Shown one piece after another: positions 1-5,420 of a stretch of DNA of 5,976 bases. Within the stretch, counting starts at the first letter, position 1. Each line of letters begins with the position of its first letter. Under the pieces are notes generated by a model. It had not been told where the DNA came from. It saw nothing but the letters and a program-made list of their open reading frames with translations, and did not search any database. The stretch spans positions 1 to 5,976 of the forward strand of contig JADYZS010000290.1 in assembly GCA_020853075.1 (NCBI GenBank). The letters run 5' to 3'. Source of the DNA: Anaerolineae bacterium. GTDB taxonomy: Bacteria; Chloroflexota; Anaerolineae; JADYZS01. The translations under genes were made by a program, and so were the position numbers.

Positions 1-22
1 CTGCTGCCTGGTTAATGGCGCG

Positions 23-2263
23 ATGGATGGACACTCCATGAAGATAAAGGAATCTATCTACGCCTACCCGGAAGAGGATCTGCAAGAGCTCCGTGGCAAG
101 GCTCTTTCTTTGGTTACGTGGGGACTCCTGTTCGCGGCGGGGTTTCTGGGCACCGTGTTGCCCTCATCAGACCTGGAACGCTACCGGCTGGCCTTATTGG
201 GAGGGCTGTTGGTCCTTCTGGCCTTTGCCACACGCCAACTCGTGCGCCGCAACTATCTGGCTGGTTGCTGGCTGCTGGCCGGTGGGTCACTTGGCGCCAT
301 CCTTCTTCTCATCCACTGGTATCCTGGGCAGATGACATCTTTGCTGGCCTTGCCGGTTATCATCGCCGCGACCTTCATCGGCGCTGAGGCCGGTCTTATG
401 TTCTCTGTGGTGGTCTCTGCGCTTGTCCTATGGTTCGCAGGAGCGGGGTTATCCGAGTTCACGATTGGCAACCTGGCTACACTGGGCACGATCTGGGGGG
501 CCTTGGGGTTGTCTTGGCTGGGGCTACGCCCATTCAAGACATCGGTGACGTGGGCCAGAATCAACTACGAACACGCGCAGGGGCATCTGCGAGAGGCGCA
601 ACAGCGTCAACTTGAGTTGTTAGAGATAAGAGAAGACTTGGAGGATGCGAACCGGCAATTAAACCGCCTGAACGCGATCCTGGCTGCTAGCTATCAGAAG
701 GCCGAAGAAGCGCGGCGGGCAAAGGAGCAGTTCGCAGCCAACGTCAGCCACGAGCTGCGCACACCTCTCAATATGATCATCGGCTTCAGCGAGCTGATCA
801 CACAGGCTCCTACCGTGTACGGCAAGAAACTACCGCGTGTTCTTTTGGCCGATATCGCGGCTATCCAGCGCAACGCCGCCCATCTCTCAAAACTGATTGA
901 CGACGTTTTAGATCTGAGCCGCCTGGACGCAGATCGCATGGTTCTGGACAAACGCCCTTCGTCGTTGCCGCTCCTCATCTCGGAAACGGTGAACGCCGTA
1001 AAGTCTCTGTTTGATTCCAAGGGGCTCTACATCCGAGTAGAGATCGCTGGCGACTTACCTGAAGTCGTAAGCGATCCCACCCGCATCCGGCAGGTGCTTC
1101 TTAACTTGCTCAGCAACGCAGGGCGTTACACGGAGACGGGGGGAGTCATCATCAAGGCATGGCAAGAGGGGACAGAACTGGTGGCGAGCGTGAGTGACAC
1201 CGGCCCCGGTATTCCCGAAGAGGAGAGCAGCCGGCTCTTTGAGGCGTTCCACCAGTTGGACATACCCTTTGAACGCCGGAAAGGAGGCTCCGGCCTCGGG
1301 TTAAGTATCAGCAAGAAACTGGTGGAGTTACACCAGGGCAGGATGTGGTTTCACAGTCAGGTAGGCATCGGTACGACCTTCTTCTTTTCTCTCCCCCTGG
1401 AACTGACGCCGGTGTTAGTTGCATCCGGCGCGGCGCGTTGGTTGAGCGAGTATGCGCAACGTGAGCCACGCACGCGGCCCAGCCGCACCGCGGCTTCCCC
1501 GGTCAAGCCGCGCTTGCTCTTTGTGGACCCCGAGGCCAATCTGGGGCGGTTGGCTGTACACTACCTGGAAGGTGTTGAGGTCGCTGTGACGCACGATCTT
1601 GGAGAAGCTATCGCCGGGTTGAAGGAAAACCCCGCCGAGGCTCTTGTTCTTAGCGACAGCAGCTCTTGGGAAGCGGGGAGCGTCCGGGCCGAATTGGCCC
1701 GTTTCCCCTTTGATATTCCCGTCATGATCTGCCGGGCTTCCAGCACGCGGTCCATCGCAAAAGACTTGGGTCTGGTCAAATACCTGGTCAAGCCTATCGT
1801 GCGGGAAACATTGCTACAGACGGTGGAGAGGATCGGCCATCCCGTACACAGCGTCCTGGTGGTGGATGATGAACCGGAGGTGCTGCAACTCTTTACCCGC
1901 TTTCTGGCTTCAGGAGACCAGGGTTATCGCGTTCTCGTCGCCAGCGACGGGGAACGGGCTCTCCACATGCTGCGCGAGGAGCAGCCCGATCTGGTTTTCT
2001 TAGACTTGATTATGCCTCGCATGAGCGGATTCCAATTCATGGAGATCGTCAACCAGGATCCTGCCCTGGCGAGCATCCCCGTTGTCGCCATCTCCGCCCA
2101 AGACCCAACGGGAGAGCCGATTACCAGCGATAGTCTGACGGTGATGCGCCCCAACGGCCTATCCGGTCGGGATCTCTTGAACGCGGTCTCTGCTCTCATC
2201 AAGGCACTTGGACCAATTTCGCATACTGCCGATCCAATGCCTGTAGAAATGCCTGCCGGTTGA
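23..2263 (+). CDS. Membrane-bound hybrid sensor histidine kinase with two C-terminal receiver domains
   Basis: A 746-residue protein that would autophosphorylate on histidine in response to a signal sensed in or near the membrane. About six hydrophobic segments (roughly residues 29-47, 54-72, 79-98, 104-120, 122-140, 148-168) have only short loops and no extracytoplasmic domain. A charged coiled coil follows (about 183-238). The HisKA H-box is VSHELRTPLN with His243. The ATPase domain has the N-box (NLLSNAGRYT, Asn361/Asn365), DTGPGIP at 392-398 and GSGLGLSIS at 422-430. Receiver 1 (about 496-604) is degenerate: VDPE replaces the acidic pair, Asp545 and Lys590 remain, and Arg571 sits at the Thr/Ser position. 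Receiver 2 (about 609-727) keeps Asp614/Asp615, Asp661 and Ser691 but has Arg709 where Lys is expected. The frame is open to the left edge, so the start may lie further upstream; ATG 38 is an alternative. No strong Shine-Dalgarno precedes ATG 23. The kinase assignment is firm, the signal unknown. Confidence 0.93.
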   Translation: MDGHSMKIKESIYAYPEEDLQELRGKALSLVTWGLLFAAGFLGTVLPSSDLERYRLALLGGLLVLLAFATRQLVRRNYLAGCWLLAGGSLGAILLLIHWYPGQMTSLLALPVIIAATFIGAEAGLMFSVVVSALVLWFAGAGLSEFTIGNLATLGTIWGALGLSWLGLRPFKTSVTWARINYEHAQGHLREAQQRQLELLEIREDLEDANRQLNRLNAILAASYQKAEEARRAKEQFAANVSHELRTPLNMIIGFSELITQAPTVYGKKLPRVLLADIAAIQRNAAHLSKLIDDVLDLSRLDADRMVLDKRPSSLPLLISETVNAVKSLFDSKGLYIRVEIAGDLPEVVSDPTRIRQVLLNLLSNAGRYTETGGVIIKAWQEGTELVASVSDTGPGIPEEESSRLFEAFHQLDIPFERRKGGSGLGLSISKKLVELHQGRMWFHSQVGIGTTFFFSLPLELTPVLVASGAARWLSEYAQREPRTRPSRTAASPVKPRLLFVDPEANLGRLAVHYLEGVEVAVTHDLGEAIAGLKENPAEALVLSDSSSWEAGSVRAELARFPFDIPVMICRASSTRSIAKDLGLVKYLVKPIVRETLLQTVERIGHPVHSVLVVDDEPEVLQLFTRFLASGDQGYRVLVASDGERALHMLREEQPDLVFLDLIMPRMSGFQFMEIVNQDPALASIPVVAISAQDPTGEPITSDSLTVMRPNGLSGRDLLNAVSALIKALGPISHTADPMPVEMPAG

Positions 2264-3473
2264 CCGGCTTACGCACGTATTCCTGTGCCCCCTGTGCCAG
2301 CGCGAGTTCTTTCTGCGCCAGGACGGAGCAGACGATGATGGGGCATGGGGCAGTGAGCGGATGCGCGCGGAAACGCTGTAGCAACTCCCAACCATCCAGG
2401 CCAGACATCATAATGTCAAGAACGATGAGAGCGGGCTTTTCTTTCTCGGCGACGCTCAAGGCATGTTCGGGCTCGCGGACATTGATCAGGCGGTAGCGCG
2501 TCGCTACGGCGTATCGCTCCAGAAGTTGCAGAGCATCGGGGTTGTCATCTATAACCAACACAGGTACCGATTCTTGTATCGGCAACCCGATGGTTATGAT
2601 GAAAACGCCTTGTTCTTCGGCGACATTCAGTGTACCACCACAAAGGCGTAGCAAGCCCATCGCATCTTTGAGGTTGTCGGTATCGTGATTTTCCGTAGGA
2701 ACGGTGGCGTTGCTCCAGTCTGGCAAGGCGTGTAGGGATAGATACAATTGCCAGCCTCGCCGCACAGCAGAGAGAGTTATTTTGCCCGGAGAGGCCCGGT
2801 GAATGGCAATTGTGAGGATGTTTAAGGTGGCCTGGCGCAGGGCTGTGATCGGTACGACCACGACCGGCAAGCCGGCCTTAGCCACCACTTCCAGGCGCAC
2901 TCTATACTGCACCAGCAAAGGCTTCACAATATCTTGAATTGCTCCCAACTCCTCGTGCAGATTCACCGCCTCTGCGGTCACACCTTCTGCCATCCACTGT
3001 AGTTCGCGTGCGAGAGCATCCGTTTTCTGCTGAGAGGTCTGTGGTTCTTCCTCTTGCTGGTTAAGATCGGCCAGGATCGCTTCTGACAGGTCATGCTGGC
3101 GGCTCAGGCTTTCCGCCAGAACGTCCAGGGCGTTGGACTGTTCACGGCGCAACTGCCGCACACTGACGCCCAACCGATGCGCCAGGTCTGCCTGCGTGGC
3201 GCAGTGCACATAGCGGTAAAAGAGGAGTTCGTAGATGCGCCACGCGGGCGAGCCCGGGGATGTCCCTGGCTTCGGTTTGAGCGATTCAATAGCCTGGGTA
3301 AGGACGCGATTCAGAGCCATAGGGAGGTGCGCCTGGTCATCGGGAACCAACAGACGAACCAGGGGGCTGGCGCGCAGGATGTCAGGTTCGTAAAGGTGGT
3401 TCAAGGCATACCGGAGATGCTGATGGAGGGCGGCCATGCCGGACAAGTTCTTCCTGGCCTCTTTCTGTCCCAT
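2199..3473 (-). CDS. Response regulator with helix-turn-helix, degenerate HATPase-like domain and C-terminal receiver
   Basis: Read from ATG 3473 this is 424 residues; residue numbers here use that start. The N-terminal part (about 13-75) carries 'ALNHLYEPDILRASPLVRLL'. A helix-turn-helix-like segment follows (TQADLAHRLGVSVRQLRREQ, 93-112), then a Glu/Gln-rich helical stretch. Residues about 170-298 resemble the HisKA end plus HATPase_c: RQATLNILTIAI matches an N-box with only the first Asn kept. No H-box His, DxGxG or full G-box is visible, so ATP hydrolysis is unlikely. The C-terminal receiver (about 303-424) looks intact: Asp309/Asp310, phospho-acceptor Asp353 in VLDIMMSGLDGW, Ser383 and Lys402-Pro. 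The open frame extends upstream to ATG 3617, but a candidate promoter lies inside that extension, which favours ATG 3473 or ATG 3437; the latter starts just before the conserved block. Probably a phosphorylation-controlled DNA-binding regulator. Its tail overlaps the convergent kinase gene. Confidence 0.85.
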   Translation of the reverse strand: MGQKEARKNLSGMAALHQHLRYALNHLYEPDILRASPLVRLLVPDDQAHLPMALNRVLTQAIESLKPKPGTSPGSPAWRIYELLFYRYVHCATQADLAHRLGVSVRQLRREQSNALDVLAESLSRQHDLSEAILADLNQQEEEPQTSQQKTDALARELQWMAEGVTAEAVNLHEELGAIQDIVKPLLVQYRVRLEVVAKAGLPVVVVPITALRQATLNILTIAIHRASPGKITLSAVRRGWQLYLSLHALPDWSNATVPTENHDTDNLKDAMGLLRLCGGTLNVAEEQGVFIITIGLPIQESVPVLVIDDNPDALQLLERYAVATRYRLINVREPEHALSVAEKEKPALIVLDIMMSGLDGWELLQRFRAHPLTAPCPIIVCSVLAQKELALAQGAQEYVRKPVNRQAFLQALDRQYAKLVQVP

Positions 3474-3546
3474 TTCTGTCCCATTCCAAACCCAAATGGC
3501 GTTGTCTCTGGGAGTGTTGCGTGCTATGTTAAGAGGTAGTGATGTC

Positions 3547-3575
3547 AGTATAGCAACGGTAGCCTCATCGTGCAA
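3547..3575 (-). promoter_or_regulatory. Candidate sigma-70-type promoter for the regulator gene
   Basis: Read on the minus strand, TTGCAC (3575-3570) and TATACT (3552-3547) are separated by exactly 17 bp. The -10 box matches TATAAT at five of six positions; the -35 box matches only at its TTG. Transcription would begin near 3540, leaving a leader of about 67 nt before ATG 3473. An ATG at 3617 could not be used from this transcript, which is one reason the shorter gene start was chosen. Confidence 0.5.
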
Positions 3576-3666
3576 GTGTGCGAAACGGAACCGGCTCACC
3601 ACTTCCACGATTCGCACTTCTCAAGTTTCTTAATTCCTCCTATCCGTATCTTGTAGAGCACCGGGT

Positions 3667-3682
3667 CTGCCAATCCTGGCAG
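3667..3682. promoter_or_regulatory. Perfect 16-bp dyad, possible operator
   Basis: CTGCCA-ATCC-TGGCAG is a perfect 6-bp inverted repeat with a 4-bp spacer, lying between the two divergent promoter candidates. No U-run follows on either strand, so it is not a standard terminator. Its centre is about 70 bp upstream of the transcription start expected from the importer promoter candidate, a distance typical of activator sites. The binding protein is unknown; the neighbouring helix-turn-helix regulator is the obvious guess. Confidence 0.4.
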
Positions 3683-3712
3683 TGCCTGGCGGGACGCAAA
3701 ACGAAGCCTGGT

Positions 3713-3743
3713 TTGACTACAATGCAATTCTGCTTCATATCCT
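3713..3743 (+). promoter_or_regulatory. Candidate promoter for the importer operon
   Basis: TTGACT (3713-3718) matches the -35 consensus at five of six positions. The -10 is weak: CATATC follows at 17 bp spacing, or TATCCT (3738-3743, four of six) at 19 bp. TACAAT (3718-3723) is a better -10 match but lacks a good -35 upstream. A weak -10 with a good -35 would suit a regulated promoter. Transcription from here would give a leader of about 180 nt before the binding-protein gene. Confidence 0.4.
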
Positions 3744-3806
3744 ATCGGTGGGCGACATTTTTCATGGTAGGTAGGCTCTCAACCTTGTGTCCTTGCCAGC
3801 CTCGGA

Positions 3807-3827
3807 TACCTGGATAGTTTCCAGGTA
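3807..3827 (+). repeat. Leader hairpin 1, 8-bp perfect stem
   Basis: TACCTGGA (3807-3814) and TCCAGGTA (3820-3827) are exact reverse complements around a 5-nt loop, TAGTT. The next bases are GAAGGGAGG, so there is no U-tract and this is not an intrinsic terminator. The hairpin ends four bases before a strong ribosome binding site. At the DNA level the same sequence could instead be a 21-bp operator. Confidence 0.55.
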
Positions 3828-3841
3828 GAAGGGAGGTGACG

Positions 3842-3859
3842 ATGCTCGTTTCGGCCTGA
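3842..3859 (+). CDS. Five-codon leader mini-ORF with very strong ribosome binding site
   Basis: ATG CTC GTT TCG GCC TGA encodes Met-Leu-Val-Ser-Ala. It is preceded by GGGAGGTGA (3831-3839), whose GGAGGTGA part is fully complementary to the usual 16S rRNA 3' end; the GGAGG core is 5 nt from the ATG. This is a better Shine-Dalgarno than those of the full-length genes here. Hairpins flank it on both sides, and the downstream one begins at the stop codon. It could be a translated leader that couples ribosome movement to folding upstream of the binding-protein gene. It could also be the remnant of a lost gene start or a chance occurrence. No amino-acid run typical of classic attenuation peptides is present. 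Translation is inferred, not shown. Confidence 0.35.
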   Translation: MLVSA

Positions 3860-3881
3860 AGGTGCCTCAAAGGGCATTCTT
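3859..3881 (+). repeat. Leader hairpin 2
   Basis: AAGGTGCC (3859-3866) can pair with GGCAT plus CTT (3873-3877 and 3879-3881) around the loop TCAAAG, giving eight pairs including one G-U and one bulged T. The first stem base is the last base of the mini-ORF stop codon, so a ribosome ending there would cover the 5' arm. There is no U-run after it. Confidence 0.35.
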
Positions 3882-3913
3882 GTCGTCCCGATTCGCTCCT
3901 ATAACAACTGAGG

Positions 3914-3919
3914 AAGGAG
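3914..3919 (+). promoter_or_regulatory. Ribosome binding site that fixes the start of the binding-protein gene
   Basis: AAGGAG lies 7 nt before ATG 3927, which is ideal spacing. It is only 1 nt from the in-frame TTG at 3921, so TTG 3921 can be excluded as the start. CTCCT at 3896-3900 is complementary to AGGAG at 3915-3919, so the site could be masked by a short 5-bp stem with a 14-nt loop. Confidence 0.8.
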
Positions 3920-3926
3920 ATTGCAG

Positions 3927-5294
3927 ATGTCTGCCAAGAAGTATTTCAGCCGCAGGTCTTTCTTGCGTTGGGGCGCGGTAGCGGGCGCCGGAGCCGCGCT
4001 TGCGGCTTGCGCCACGCCCACGCCGCAGGTTGTTAAGGAGACCGTCGTCGTCAAAGAGACGGTTTCTGTAGAGAAGGTGGTGGAAAAGGTTGTCACGCCC
4101 GCTCCGGTTAAAAAGAAGAAGGCCACCGTTTCGGCTGGCGCCTGGTTCTTCGCTAAACTTCCCTCACTGTATCGGTGGAAGGAAGAGTATCAAGCAACAT
4201 TCCCCGACCGGGAATTGGAGTACTTGCGTGAGGCTATTGACGACACCAAGTTGAAAATGGAGGCAAACCAGAAGACCAGTCACACTGATCTCCTCATGGG
4301 GGATGCGGCCTTCATCAGCCTCGCTCCTCGTGTAGAGGGCGGTATCCTAGCACCCATTGACGATCTGGTGCCGCAGGCCTGGAAGGACAACACGCCCAAA
4401 GCCTTCGTTAGCGAATCCACCTACAAAGGTAAGTTGTATGTGTGGCCCTATGCTCAGATCGGGAGTTGTATAAACTATCGCAAGAGCATGCTCATACAGG
4501 CCGGCTATAAAGACTCTCCACCCGCCACCTACGATGACCTGCTCGTCGTCTGTAAGAACATAGAGGACAAAGTCAAAGCACCGGATGGCAGCAAGGTCTT
4601 CGGCCTTGATTTTGATCTGGCCTGGTGGCGCACTCCCACCACCGTCGGCATAAACATCATGGGGCGCGACTTCTTCGGTTCTGATGGATACCTGGGCTGG
4701 GACAACCCGAAACTAGAGGAAGTCTTCCAGGTACTGAAGACGCTGGTGCCTCTGGCACCGCCGGAATCCCTCATGCCGGGCATGGCCTCGGTAGAGGCGT
4801 TCGGCGCCGGGAAGGCCGCCATGTTCCTGGGACAGTCCGAACAGGTATTCTATCAGGTGAATAGCACCTTCGGTTTAGGCGATTTAGCCCTGGCTAATCC
4901 GCCCATCTTCCCTGGTGGGCAGAACAACCCTCGCACCATCGTGGCCTCCGGCGGTGCCTGGTTCCCGAAATACGGCAATCTGGAAGGTGCCTGGCACTTC
5001 TTCAACTGGCTCTGGCCCAAAGAGGAATTTCAGCAGGCTATCGCCACGGAGGGGCGGTGGATTCCCTGTCATCTGGGGTTCATGGAAGCCGCGTGGATGC
5101 CGGCCATCGTGAAAGATTTGGTGGGGATCCTTAAGAACGGTACCTTCATCCCACCCACTCTATACTATCTGGCGGTGGCAACTCATGCCGGGGCTGCCTT
5201 GAGGGAATATCTGGAAGGCACTCACAAAACACCTAAGGAAGCGATTGCCATGGCCAAGAAGAACTTTGACGACGCGGTAGCCAAGGCAGGTTGA
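3927..5294 (+). CDS. ABC importer solute-binding lipoprotein, family 1 (sugar type), Tat-exported
   Basis: A 455-residue extracytoplasmic binding protein that would capture a substrate, by family most likely a sugar or oligosaccharide, and hand it to the membrane permeases. The N-terminus has a twin-arginine motif, SRRSFLR (8-14), a short hydrophobic stretch and the lipobox LAAC with Cys28, so it should be folded before export and lipid-anchored. Residues about 35-58 are a low-complexity spacer of V-V-K-E-T and V-E-K-V-V repeats, followed by PAPVKKKK. The mature domain from about residue 66 shows family-1 features: KGKLYVWPYA and NYRKSMLIQAGY in the middle, EAFGAGKAAMFLG and ASGGAWFPK further on, and a C-terminal helix with TPKEAIAMAKKNFDDAV. 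TGA is followed directly by in-frame TAG. It is the first gene of an operon with the permease 126 bp downstream. Family assignment is firm; substrate cannot be told. Confidence 0.93.
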   Translation: MSAKKYFSRRSFLRWGAVAGAGAALAACATPTPQVVKETVVVKETVSVEKVVEKVVTPAPVKKKKATVSAGAWFFAKLPSLYRWKEEYQATFPDRELEYLREAIDDTKLKMEANQKTSHTDLLMGDAAFISLAPRVEGGILAPIDDLVPQAWKDNTPKAFVSESTYKGKLYVWPYAQIGSCINYRKSMLIQAGYKDSPPATYDDLLVVCKNIEDKVKAPDGSKVFGLDFDLAWWRTPTTVGINIMGRDFFGSDGYLGWDNPKLEEVFQVLKTLVPLAPPESLMPGMASVEAFGAGKAAMFLGQSEQVFYQVNSTFGLGDLALANPPIFPGGQNNPRTIVASGGAWFPKYGNLEGAWHFFNWLWPKEEFQQAIATEGRWIPCHLGFMEAAWMPAIVKDLVGILKNGTFIPPTLYYLAVATHAGAALREYLEGTHKTPKEAIAMAKKNFDDAVAKAG

Positions 5295-5327
5295 TAGTTC
5301 ATCCTGTATTCTCGTAGCGGTGCAGTT

Positions 5328-5375
5328 GCCTGGGCCTGGGAACCAGAAGCCGCGTCGCTTCTCTCTGGCCCAGGC
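5328..5375 (+). repeat. Nested stem-loop between binding-protein and permease genes
   Basis: GCCTGGGCC (5328-5336) and GGCCCAGGC (5367-5375) form a perfect, GC-rich 9-bp stem. Inside it AGAAGC (5345-5350) and GCTTCT (5357-5362) form a second perfect 6-bp stem with the 6-nt loop CGCGTC. No U-tract follows, so it is not a standard intrinsic terminator. Its place right after a binding-protein gene suits an mRNA-stabilising or partially terminating element that keeps binding protein more abundant than permease, as is known for other importer operons. That role is inferred from position. Confidence 0.7.
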
Positions 5376-5420
5376 TACCGTCAGATAGCCGGTTTCACCA
5401 CCAGTGGAGGCAAAACGACC

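Larger units (their letters stand above)
3474..3926. other. Divergent control region between the regulator and the ABC importer operon
   Basis: This stretch of about 450 bp separates the start of the minus-strand regulator from the start of the plus-strand binding protein. Reading frames crossing it give Cys/Trp/Arg-mixed translations with no recognisable protein pattern, so I treat it as non-coding apart from a five-codon mini-ORF. From left to right it holds a minus-strand promoter candidate (3547-3575), a 16-bp perfect dyad (3667-3682), a plus-strand promoter candidate (3713-3743), a hairpin (3807-3827), a strong ribosome site with a mini-ORF (3831-3859), a second hairpin (3859-3881) and the binding-protein ribosome site (3914-3919). 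Nothing identifiable was seen in 3576-3660 or 3750-3800. Confidence 0.7.

Noticed and set aside
3093..3539. Plus-strand open frame of 148 codons opposite the regulator
   Set aside because: It is antisense to a gene with clear domain motifs and its translation shows no recognisable family features.
3474..3617. N-terminal extension of the regulator starting at ATG 3617
   Set aside because: The frame is open, but the added 48 residues show no family pattern, the conserved block begins near the later methionines, and a promoter candidate lies inside the extension.
3651..3680. tRNA-Gly-like fragment (TAGAGCAC followed by TGCCAA)
   Set aside because: The words resemble a D-arm 3' side and a GCC anticodon loop, but aligning both needs an extra base, the D-stem 5' partner GCTC is missing, and there is no T-loop GTTCRA or acceptor pairing. 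Chance similarity is more likely than a gene or an integration scar.
3578..3817. Plus-strand open frame of 79 codons in the control region
   Set aside because: It overlaps the promoter candidates and a hairpin, has no ribosome site I could see, and gives a Cys/Trp/Pro-mixed translation without domain features.
3921..3926. TTG at 3921 as the binding-protein start
   Set aside because: It is 1 nt from the Shine-Dalgarno AAGGAG, too close for initiation; ATG 3927 has ideal 7-nt spacing.
5328..5375. Intrinsic terminator after the binding-protein gene
   Set aside because: The stem is strong, but the bases after it (TACCGTCAGATAG) contain no U-run, and the permease follows in the same direction.
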